Source of the DNA: Osmia lignaria lignaria
Taxonomy: Eukaryota; Arthropoda; Insecta; Hymenoptera; Megachilidae
NCBI RefSeq assembly: GCF_051020975.1
Contig: NC_135035.1
Location: 9,176,001 to 9,240,000, forward strand
Direction: 5' to 3'
Length of the DNA: 64,000 nucleotides
In this document: positions 49,436 through 61,385 of the stretch, piece by piece
Position numbering within the stretch: the stretch's first letter is position 1
Layout of the letters: each line of letters opens with the position of its first letter
Translations under genes and position numbers: made by a program
Notes under the pieces: model-generated
What the model saw: the letters and a program-made list of their open reading frames with translations, nothing else
What the model was told of the DNA's origin: nothing
Database searches by the model: none

Positions 49436-51472
49436 CTCTGGGTAAAAAATTTTCGCGAGAATTGAAAAATGTCGTTTGGTACCCGAGTTATCGCACACCT
49501 CCGCCGAGTATTTTATCGAGACGAACGGTAGAAGGTAAAAAGGAAAAATGGATCGTAGACAATACATGGTATAACTCTCGTTTCCGCCCACTTGGCCGAG
49601 ATTACCGCGAGGCGTGGGTTTGTCCCGGTGAGCTCGACCGAATTTTACGAGACGTCTCCTTTTCCCAACGACCTAACTAAATTCTAGCTTCCATTCCGAC
49701 CCATCGATTTCACGTTCTAACGCGTCAACTAATGCCGCGTTTAAGAAATGCTAATCGAACTGCTAAGCATTCGATCTGTCTAGCAAAGTGGGAGGTCAGC
49801 TTTTGAATATCCGTACAGGTTGCTGCTTGCCCTGGGCTCTTGCTCTCTCGGCATCGCAACGTTGCGTATGTACAAGCTTCCCTACGAGATACCGTGTTTG
49901 TTTAATCGAATAGAATACATTAGCCCACGCCACGAAAGGCACTCCGCGAAGAAAACAGCGCGCAACTCGCGTACGACACGAACAAGGAAAGCGTATTGTC
50001 TGCTAGGTAGTACAAACCTCGAGAAACGGGACAGGAGATAAAGTTGTTTCAAAATCTTTTCGATTCCTTTATTTTATCAATCATTGATTTATAAAATACA
50101 GAGGATAAATGTATTTCGAATTACGTTAGACAAGTTAGCCACATTCCAGAGGATCCAATATAGGTCTGAAATAAATCTCAACGGGATCGCGTCGTGTAGG
50201 TTCATCTTCCTGCTGCCAGGATGATTTTAATGGGAGAAATCCGTGGCTGATGGTCTTTAATCGAGGGCCGGCAGTTTTCGCTCTTGATCGGTACTATTTC
50301 GCGGGCATTACCTCGCGAGCGGGGAAGGAAGGCGTAAGAGGACGCGTCCACCATTTATCTCGTCACCGTCTCGGATCCGTTGCCGGTGACATCGATAAAT
50401 CAGCGCTATCGGGACCTTCCATCAGCATTAATCACTATAATGATCCCCGCGCGCACTCCGGACAAGGATCCAAATACCGCCACGGGGCTCCGACTCCGTG
50501 ATGTTCAACGTCGTTCGGTTATCTTCCGAGACCTTGGGTCACCGTGGTCATTATCAAGTTGTTATCTCTCGACGAAAAGTCATGGACACAGTCCACCTTC
50601 ACCTTGGTCATCGTTTTCTTCCTCGCGTTCCTGCGGCTTAGAGAAACGTGCCATTCCCCGAGTAAACGATGGTTGCTGGACACTGGTCCTTGAACCTGCT
50701 TATCTTCCAACCAACTTCACCTGATTCCCTTCCATGGACAACCTGTCTCTAAAACTGCTGCCCTCTCGCGCGGAGCAGCTTCTGTATAGTCCTTGAACAA
50801 ATATTTTGAATTAAATTTTACCAAATTAAGATCTCTCTATACATAGAAGTTCTCCAGATCCAATAGAAAGGTAATCCAAGTTAAAGGGCAAATGCTCGGG
50901 CAGCCCTTTGTCGCTCGCGCCGCACGTTCGTTCCATTTACGTTGGACTGCCCTAGCAGAAGCAACGATACACGGGAAAGGGCTAGATAAGCAAGTTAGAG
51001 AGCGGCGAGTATCAGCTTCCGAAGCGGGATTCCCTCGATTCCTCTCACTCTCTTTCCCTCATCTTTACCTGGCTGCATCGTTTTTCTCTCTCGCTTCCTA
51101 CCAAGCCCGGCCACAACTTCTCCGGAGCCGAACGAGCGTCGTACGGCAATCTGTCTCTTGGCGTGTGATAAATCAATCCTCCTCGCGGACGTGCGAGACA
51201 CGATCACCGGGCGCACACACGGCACTCGTTGCACACGTATACGCGATCCCTCGGAGCCGTTGTCAGCTAGGCAAATGCTTGAGAAGGAGGAGCGAGGCTC
51301 GCGTATACTTGAGTCATGATCTAATAGGATGACCCGGAAGACCGATGGTTGCTCATCGTTGCGGATAACCGGCCATTTACGGCCAATTTAATATCGATAA
51401 GCTGCGCCCGTGTCGTGCGGACGGGTGTCGCAGGCCACTTCCGGACCCCGCCACGGGGCCTTTCCTCTCCGC

Positions 51473-51545
51473 TATAAAGATGTTAGGAACAAAGCCTCAC
51501 CCACGCGTCGGATATCGAGACGGCAGACTCGTTTCTCTGGTAAGC
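51473..51545 (+). promoter_or_regulatory. Candidate TATA promoter with a following splice donor
   Basis: TATAAA at 51473-51478 is followed about 25 bases later by CCTCACCC, which could hold an initiator, then by GAGACGGCAG in the zone where insect downstream promoter elements sit, and by CTG|GTAAGCG at 51540. The set would make a non-coding first exon of about 40 bases. Each motif is common, so this is a weak candidate. Confidence 0.2.
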
Positions 51546-52089
51546 GACGTGAAATTCTAGATTTTATGGACTGGCCGTGAGTAAAACACGGTCCCACACC
51601 AGTGATACGTTACTGGCGATCGATGCTGGCTTGCGTCTCAATTCAACTGCTTCAAAAATTAAACCAGAATCTTCCGAAACTCGAATAATGCACTTGGAAC
51701 TTCGATTTCATGCTCGTCGATCGATCTTCCAAGGCATAGTGACAAATGGCTGCAGTTGCAAGGCACAAGTGCAACCTGCATCGACACGTAGTTGGCTGTA
51801 AGAGAATAAAAGCGCATTCCTATCGATCGATCGTGGAAAGCGTTGGACATACGGCAACAGCGGCATCGCTGATCCCGCTGTCGTCTCTATCAACGAGGAA
51901 TAGAGACCGCAGGCTCGCGATTCCGCTGGAAGTGCATCAAAATGCAGCGATATCGATGCATCGCGCGCGCGTAACACGGACGACAGATCAATGGAATCGC
52001 GACTAAGGTCCGTCTGTCGTGGCCGTCGGTATCGAGCGTTTCGCTGGCTCGATCGAGCGGCGCGCATGGCGGAGGCTCATGAATATTCA

Positions 52090-52106
52090 GCGGACAAGTT
52101 GTCCGC
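52090..52106. repeat. 17-bp palindrome
   Basis: GCGGACAA, one base, TTGTCCGC: a perfect inverted repeat with eight-base arms, of the size bound by a dimeric transcription factor. Confidence 0.7.
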
Positions 52107-52456
52107 GAGACGCTCGCGGCTCTAACGGCTGACGTATACCCTTGTTGATCATAAGTGGGTTTGTTTCGCTGATTGTTGTCGCATCGAGGCGGCTGGCCCG
52201 GGGCCTGCCGTTGAATATGCATCGCGGGGTCCAGTTTGCTCGCGTCGCGATATGCCGATCCGCTTATAGCTTCTATAATTTGCACCGTGCCGATAAGCAC
52301 GAGTGTCGGACCAGCCCCGGCGTGTCCGGAGCACGTGGAAACCGGTGCATAAAGCACGAGTGACCCGCGCGTTATATCCAACCGTGGTGCCAACTAATTT
52401 GCACGATAATGGCGAGCTACCAGCTCGCGATTTAAAGGTCGCCCGTGTTATCGAGC

Positions 52457-52478
52457 CGTTCGTATTTCAATACGAACG
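52457..52478. repeat. 22-bp near-palindrome
   Basis: CGTTCGTATT, two bases, AATACGAACG: perfect ten-base arms. Confidence 0.75.
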
Positions 52479-53575
52479 TTGTCGATTTTTTCCTCTCCCG
52501 ATCCGCGAATTAATTATGTTCCCGCGGAATTCCGCGACGCAGAAAAGAACGCCTCTCCAGGTTGAACGATATATCTCAGACGTCGCGGAGCCAATGATCC
52601 TTGCAACGGATCAATGGTGCATATCGCGAAACCTGCTCCGCGCTTTGGCCGAAGCCTCGAAACCGCGAGACCAGCCACCTAGCGCGGTTCCAGCACGTTG
52701 CTCGAGCCTGGCAGTAAATTAATTTACCAAAGGGTACAAGGGGAACAAGTTGTCCCCCGGTCGGCCACGGCCGGCAATCTTCTTAATCGCGATGAATTCA
52801 TCGTTGCTCGAGCTCGTCCCTGTGTGCACGCGCGAACACAGATTCCGATCGTTAACGCCTTTCGCTCCCGGGACCAGCAGCAACTCGATACCCGGTACAT
52901 ACTTCTTTTTCCTTCGTCAACGATCCACCGCCGCGATCGAGCGTATTACGAGCGTCCTATAAAATCGAGGGAACACAGGATGAGTGTACGCGAGGATATC
53001 GTGAGAGTCTGTCTCTCGCGCATCGATGGAAAGGCTGTAATGAGAGGCTGACGGCAGGGACACGAGCGGAGAAGTCGGGGATGCCATTCGATGGATTGGT
53101 ATTGCGGGATATCCTGCGGTGATTATAGCGTCGCTTCAAAGATCGACCGGTCGACTAGCAACAAAATGTTCCAACTGCGGACTCCCGGTGCCACTTATCG
53201 GCTCCCCGATCGAGCGTGTACACGACAACGGTAGTCTTGCGCAACCTGTTCGAACCACCTTTTGCGACCTCGCGCTCGATTGCATCCATCGGAGCACGAA
53301 TTATCGTCGGCACCTAACACGCATGATTGAGCGATCACTAGCTCGTTCCTGGGACGGAGGAGAGCCGATCGTGAGCACCCGATCATCGTCGGGAATCGTT
53401 CCCGTGGACGTGTGTGGTCGTTGCATCCTGCATCGAGCTACTTTGCGGACGGTAGCCATGACTGATCGTTCTCTAACTCTGATTATTGATCGAAACCATT
53501 CGGATCAGATACACGGAGGTAGATTTCTTTCTCGAGCATCCGCTCTGCTTAGCGAAGCTTAACAACTACCGCGGT

Positions 53576-53587
53576 CATTGGCGTAAC
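53576..53587 (+). mobile_element. Lone hAT-like terminal repeat
   Basis: CATTGGCGTAAC is identical to the first 12 bases of the terminal repeat of the element at 8735. No matching inverted end was found to its right, so it is either a truncated copy or a chance match. Confidence 0.3.
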
Positions 53588-56500
53588 CAGCATTTTTCTC
53601 CGGGCTGAAACCTTCCCCTAAGTCTTTGATTCGTTAAATACTCGTTTGATTTCGAGAGACATCGGACCGTGAGATTTAGATTTTCTATCTCGCAGGGTCT
53701 TCGAAGTATATCCAGTATCGAGTACTCTTTCTCTGTCAACCAATTATCGGGAGATGAATCTTTCGCCGAATAAATATCGCGCCGATTAATTGTCCGTTTA
53801 TCTTCACCGGTTCAAACCCATCCGAGTTTCAAGTTCTTTCGAGGAACGCGCTTTAGACGAGATCGGGGATCGGCTAATCGAGAACTCGTCGGCGAATCGG
53901 GGGCTGAATCTCCGGCGGATTCGCCGCTGATTTATAAGGTAGTAACCGCTATCGCGCGTTTCTGTAATCGAGGGCCATTGATAACGCCGCGGTATCGAGC
54001 GACGATCGCGTAAAACCGGCGCCAGTACTCTTTAAACACGACACCGGTCGCCGTGAAATCCTCCCTCCTAGCCTTCCTTCAACCGGACAACCCGGAAAAT
54101 TACATTTTAATAACTGCTGCCGACGTTAAATGGGATCCTCGATCGTGGAAATTGCTTCCACATATCACGTCCCGTTCGCGGAACAGCCATAAAATTATCG
54201 ATCTCAAATGAAACGAGTGGATCGTTCTAAAAAGTTCCCGGGGGAACACGCCGCTATGAAGATATCAAAACTATTCGATAAATTGCGCATTTAATGAGAG
54301 CAATTTCAACTTCACACTTTCGCGTGGAAGAAGAATCTCTCGGAATGGAATCGAAGTTACAAAGGCACAGTCGAGTCTTTAAAGGTACGAATACAATTCT
54401 CGCGCACGCGATCTATGCGTGCACGCATTCGCTTAAACGTGACTCGACGAAGAGAAGAAACGTATCCCGCGGCCATTCTACCCGCGGAATAAGAAATTTC
54501 TTGCGCGCCCGCTGCAAATGAGCATCTCAGAAAACTGAGAAGGGAGATTTAAATGCAAAGTGAGAATTCCTATGTTTTCATCCTCGACGATCGCTGATTA
54601 GACGTTCTTCCATTGCCTCGACAATTGTGAATGAAAAATCTGACTAATGAGTTTGAGGAATTTATGTCTTTGAAACTTCCACAGGCTGATTCTCCTGATG
54701 GTAATCGTTTTTCTAGTTTGAAGTGTTTAGAGTAATGTTTTCATGTTTTTCAGCATTGTAATTAGCTCATCAGGGTTTATGTACTCGTTAATATTCTGAA
54801 TTAGGGTTGTTACTAACTTACGAGATACCCCGTCCGAATCAATAGCCCTGTTACAAGTGTTTCGATCTACAAACATGATAAATTACTTTGAACGCGATTG
54901 TCCCATTCGATCGATCGAAGAAATCGATCGAGCTAAGCGATTCGTGGATCGAAACGATCAGCGGGAACCTGCGGATCGGATCACGAACGCAGAGGCGCGA
55001 TGTATGACCGTTGGTCACGCCAGCCTATCACTCTTCAGTACTTAATTACCCCCGGCCGATCAAGTCGGGGTGGTCCACGATCTCTTAGCATGGATACCGA
55101 TCATTCGATACGTCCCTTGATTGTATTGATCTCTCTGCGTGATATCTGCTGGGTGATCGATCGAATCAACCTTCACCGTTCGCTGGATTCTCGATGGATC
55201 ATGGAATATTTCATGGTTGGTATCATGACGAAGTCATTTCAAACTTAACTCCAAATGTCGCAGAGCTGTTGAAACGATATCAGGGTATCGTTTGGAAACT
55301 TTATCTCTGAAATGACCCCGCGGAAGCAGATCGTACCGGAAGATGTGTGTCGCGTGCCCCCCCCGGTGTACTATCACGTTCGCGTACCGACTCGGTACCG
55401 AGGTCGTAAAGCTGTTACACTTGGGAGAACTCGTGCTCGTCGACGGTGTGCAATTAAGATCGTCGTAATCTTCCTGTTTGTCGCGGTGTTTACAGCCTAC
55501 ACGTGTTCACTCGCCGGAGGAACCCCCTGCGAGAGAATAGTCGGAACGTGCGTCGACCGGCTGGTCGCAATTTGTCCTGCTTTTAAATCTCCATTTGATC
55601 GAGACGGAAAGGAGGTTCGTCGATACGAAAGGGGTAACCGTCGAGGATTAATAACCGTCATAAACCCCATTACTCTTGGCAACATATTCTGTTGCATATA
55701 ACAGTACCGCAAACAATGGCCGCGGTGCTGGTTGCTCTCCGTTCGCGAAGCGTGTCCGGTGGATCGTTTCCACGCTCGTGGTCGCATGCCGGCCTGGAAT
55801 AGACGGCAAGAAGCGACGCCGGGTCGCCGGATCCCGGCCTTTCCGGCCCCCACAGTGTGTACGTACGCTTTTCGTGCGGTCGGTAGAAAAACGACGCCGA
55901 CCAGAGCCAGGCGAACTGAAACGAAGGATGCAGCACAGCGGAAGGGAAGCGCGGCGCAAACGTATGTATCCGTGACTAATCTTTCACGGTGAGGAGTCCC
56001 GCGCGTGTCCCAGTATCGTGAAGTTGTTGAATTATTGCCCTGTTATCTTGGATGGTTGCACAGCGTGGGAGGGGCGACGGCCCCCTTCAGATCCAGTTTC
56101 ATGAAAGGCACCGACGATGCCCGCCTCTCTCACGGAGGAGACACCGTTTCTAGTTCTAATCTGTCGGCCATTTGTTAGACGGTTATGACGTCCACCGAGA
56201 GGGATGCAAGCAGCCGAGGAACGACGGGGTGCGTGGAAGGGGGTATATGATGCGAGCCACGTTGCTCGTGTCACCGTTTGTCCTCCGGTTAGCCATTGGG
56301 ACCACCCTGCACGCCCGGCAGCACGATTTCGACGGATCACGGGCAACCTGCTCCGAACCTGCGCCCCAGCTACCTAAACCGACATTTTCCTCTTTACGCT
56401 CTGATTTATCGATCGATCGGTCATTGAACGAGATTTAACGATTTTCATATTTCTTAAACGGCTATTGCAATTGCTCGCTTAACAAGAAATTACAAAAAAC

Positions 56501-59500
56501 GACGGCGAGATTTATGGCAATAGTTAATTACACTGACAAATTTCCGATTCTTAGTTTTCAATAATCATAACTATTTGTTCCAGTTACATCGATCAAGACA
56601 GCGACAGCCATTGGAAAGCCGTATATTCAACGTGCCTGGATACCTGTTCGGTGAGTCAAAGCATCTGACAGTTAGAAAATAAACTATCGGAAACGTTAAA
56701 TGAACAATTGCGACGCAACGGTAACGAGATCTCTTGAACGTTTCGCCGATCGTTAACCGGCTAACTAAACGATTCTCTATGTACTTTCTGAACAAACGTA
56801 ATCGCTCCTTCGAACCGTCAACTCGCTAATCAGAGCGATTCATCGGCGGTACGTGTTTTAAGGAAAAGTTACATAAATTTCCGCGGCGAGAGCGCATTTA
56901 TATTCAACCGTTCGAGCATTTGTCAAGCCGGACAATGGTTTTATAAATGATACCGACGAGTTCGCGCCTCGTAGATCACGATGCCTGTACAATGGGAGGT
57001 ATCAGTCAATCGAGGGTGCGCCAGGAAATTCGATATTCGCTTCGTGCATCGTCGACGCGATGGCGATTAATGATCCACTGGATGCTCCGGAGAAAATTTC
57101 AGCCCCCGTACTCGAACGAACGAGTCGAGCCACCCATTATAGCTCGTCTTCGAACGGGATACGCGTTACGTGTTAATTAAACATCATTAGACAGGCATTC
57201 GATCAGGAATTCAGTTTTTCGAAATTCGAAACCAAGACTGCGCTCGCGTTTGTCTTCTCAACTTTTTATTTAACACATTTAGGAGATAATAAATTGTCGA
57301 ACAACCGCTGAAGATGTAATTGGGCCCATTAGTAACTGATTACTTCGCATAAGGATTAATTGGCAGTTTGATTCGCGAAACGCCAAGGATCACAGAATCC
57401 CTCCACTGTAAAGACGATTTTATTACTGCTGGTAGAGGACGCGTTTCTCGTGGTATCTGGGATCGTAAGACGCGGATGGTCGGCGAGATGCGCCGCCATA
57501 AAATACGAATCCGAATGAAACTAATTGCTTGTATCTGTTCGACAAAAGGAAACTCGTCGGACCCGTGCCAATAAACACGTCCCTTGTTCCCTCCTCTTGT
57601 TCGCTCGTTCCTTGTTCAGCCCGCGATGACGCAAGGTGGAACGGTTTCGAGCTACCTAAGGAGAGGCAGGGGGCCTTGGTTATTTATCCGCGGAAGGGTC
57701 TATTAATTTCCAGCCAATAATAACTCGGACTCCTCGTACTAATTAATATATGAGCACCATCGGGTCGGTAAGAGCAGGTTCGTCTCTCGGGACCATCTTA
57801 AAGACTCGTTCACCGGCTATCTTTCTCTCTCTTCGGCCTCTTGTTCTCCGCTTTCGTTACTGCTCGTCTCTGCTCCTCTGTTCATCGCACGGGACCGTTC
57901 GTATCGGCAAAACGATGATGAAGAACCGGCACTGCCGACAAAGATACCGCGACATGAGCCATGCGCTCTCGTTGCCAGCACCGCTCCACCGGCTCTAGAC
58001 CCATTGAATCCTGATGGAGAGCCCGGGATCATCTTTATAGGTGTGTCGCGTCGATAAAAATTCGATCGACGAGAGTTGACTTCTGCCAAAATTGTTAGGG
58101 ACGATTGTTGCATTCTTCAAATTCACTTGGGCTTTATAGACTGCCTGACAAATGGAAGATTCTTGAAAGGTTTTCAAGGATTTGTAGTGTTTTCTCAGAA
58201 TTCAGTTATATGGTAGAACTCCATTTGTTGATAATAGAAGCTTTGAGAGCATGTCATAAACGAACTCAGCGATAGAGATGGAATTCAAAGGGAGGTAGCG
58301 GGCAGAGTTGGTCATTAGTTCAAATAATCTTCTGATACATATTAAAGGATCAGAAATAATTTTCTCTTGGAATGAAAATTTAAAGACATTAAATAATTTA
58401 TTTTTTATTCTGGTGGCGAGAAAGGAAGCGACGTATTTCCTCGGTAGGTGTGTCCCGATGTCACAGGCGCAAAGTTGACAGGGTAGGTGCACCGGATGTC
58501 CTTTCTACGACGTTACATTGGCGCTCGGAAGTCGTAGAGACACGTGTATGACACGGTGAAGCACGCAGCAATTCGCGCGAACTTATGACCCGAGTCCACG
58601 CACATTACACGCATTGCAATACGTACGTAAGCGACCATTGGGCGTAGTCCTGGCCATTGTCCCGTGACAGACGCTCGATTGTCCCTATTAATATGAAGGG
58701 GGATCTCTCTCTGATATCCTCGAGTGCCCTCGTTTCCTGACTTGCCCACGTACGAGACACCTACTTGCAATACCCTCGTCGCGCGTTGACGATCGCTCGT
58801 CTCTTCCTGCGGCCTACTTCCTGTGAGTAACTACACCGGAAAGGTGCGGAGATGTTGAAAGAAAAAGTGTACACGGTGAAAATGAACGGTTCGTTTGCCA
58901 CGAGACTTAATCACGCCCACGTTACGCGGTAAATACTTCGCACGATCATTATTTTAACTCCTTGCCCTCGAATCAAGTCTGCGCTCTGCTTCTTTTTTTC
59001 TTTCTTCGGCTCGAAACTGTAGCATAGAGAAAGTTGAAAATTAAGTAAGCTCTCGAGCGAAACTTCGCGTCCATTCGACGAATTTCTCGTCTCGTATCGG
59101 TAACGGTGCGGAATCATGTTCGCTGATAATCGATAAAATTCTGTCCGAGGTTTTTATTAGACCGTAAAATCGGGTCGATTCGAACGAATGTGGTGAACGG
59201 TTTTTTTTCCCGAAGGTCGTCTCGATAACGTCCCATCGAAATCCTTCGGGGCCACTGAAAATCATTTTATTCGCGCGATATATTATAATGCGGTGTTATA
59301 CGTTCGTGGTGTTTGCCCGCGATACGAGGATGACGATGGTACCGGGTATGTATTGCGAACCTGGCGCGACCTATACGGCCGCCTACGTTTTCCTTCGTAA
59401 CAAAGAGACGCGCGTTTCTTTCCTCGTCCACCCACGTGGCGACATAAAAATATCCGCGCAGGTGGTAGCGAGAGAAAATTATACGCGGCTCGTTTCTTCG

Positions 59501-61340
59501 GATTTTACCAGATTTCGCTTTCGTACGTGAAAACCGCCGCACCTTCTACAAATAAACCAGGAATACCGTTAACGCGAAGTAGTTTTCTGCATAATTCCTA
59601 GCCCGAGGGTTTAATAAACTTGGTTCCAATTTTTCCATCGAAGAATCCTTTGAAATCCTGTAATCCTTCAGATCGATTCGCTTTATTCCGCGATGGATCG
59701 TACCTGCGAATTATAGAACGACTCTTGTAAATTCAAATTGGGCCAGCGAGTCTGTTCGATTAAGGACAGTAATCCCTTATCGACTTTACTATCGGCGATG
59801 CGCTTCGAATCATCGTTTCCTCGTTTCATGCTCGCATTACCGAGCTCGATCTTCTTCGCATGGAATCTCATGCGTCACAAGTCGATAAAACGTCCGTTGG
59901 AAATCGCGAACAGTTTCGGTGCAGGTTCGCACACAAAGGTCGCTGCGATATCGGTACGAAAGTCGTCCGGCCTCGCGAAAGCCGAGAGAGGAGAACGAGG
60001 GAGGAAAGTTGCCCTTCTGTTTAGCATTCGCGATGATATCTGGATGGAGTCCAGAGTGGGCTTAACGGGCTGTCGCTCGATATGGGCGCGGTCGCCTCTT
60101 CGGGGTTACGACTTGGTCGTCCTCCTCGCTACAAATCGTGCTCTTCCTTACCTCTGCCCACGCGTGACAAACAGGTGCTTTTTTCGTACACCTCGCTACT
60201 TTTCAAACCACGTATGTTAATATCACTTTTTTCTTTTCGATTCCAAGTTATACAGATTTCGTAGATTTAGGTCAGGACGTTTGAATCGTTCCTACCGCAG
60301 CAAATGTCTGCACGTTTCTCATAAATAAAAATAATGAGTTTGTTTTGTTACGGCGACAGTTGTCTCTTAAAATACATTCTTCGACCTTTATCCGTGCAGC
60401 GCTACCGAAACGATTCTATTTCGACTTTCACGTCGTCATTCTGGTACGTGCAAGTGGTTTCCACCCAGGGGATCAGTCCTTCACCCCACGAGGTATCTCT
60501 TTCCCAAGATACACCTGGTTGATAAAGCAACGAAAACATAAGGTTCGCGGGGCCTGTTACATTTTAGAACGAGATGCAACGTATCACGAGTACCCTGTCA
60601 TTGCGGGGCCTTGACTCTCGACTCCGTGCTCGGAGAATGATGCGGTCGTTTTCATTCGTTTCGAACGTGCGAATGCGAGCGCATTTCGCGCGATCGTTTA
60701 ACAGGAAATTCAATTACGAAACCGGAACCTATTCGTATACCCGTGGACAAATTCATTTTCCAGCCGTATGAATTCCACCCCCGAGGCAAAAATAAGAAGA
60801 TCCGAAGAAAAGAAGTCGTTTCGTCTTATCGCGGATGGTTTGTTCAATGATCGTAGCCGAAGAATTTTGCAAAGTTTATGAAAGAGCGAACGGATGGAAC
60901 GGGGCTGTAATTAATTGGCGAGATTAGACGCAGCCGTGGCATCGGTATTATGTCTTCAAGCCCTGAAGCGCGTCAAGCAACGATATACTTATTCAAATTC
61001 TATTCTACCGTCGCGTTCACCTTCGGCGTCGTGTATAATATCTGCGATCGCTAGCCGTGAATAGCAGCTCGCAAGGGTAAGGCAAGCCGTGTGCAGTTCT
61101 CTGCGCAGGCCACAGTCGCGTTCTATAGGATGATCGAGCAAGTCAGATAAGGAGGAGACTCTCGCGGGGGTCAATCGTTAATTTCTACGGAATTCCACGT
61201 GCTGACAATACGGGGAATACAGGTGGACGGTAGATGAGAGATAGGAGAGCGTGGCCAGCTTGCACGAGCTCCTGACGACGCGAACGACGACACGACTCGA
61301 AACGAGGAACAAACGAGAGCACCTTCACTGCTGGTTCCCT

Positions 61341-61385
61341 CGAAGCAAAGCGAAACGAAACGAAACGAGAGGAAAGGAAACGAGG
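61341..61385 (+). repeat. CGAAA pentanucleotide microsatellite
   Basis: Units of CGAAA with GGAAA/GCAAAG variants in tandem. Confidence 0.8.
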
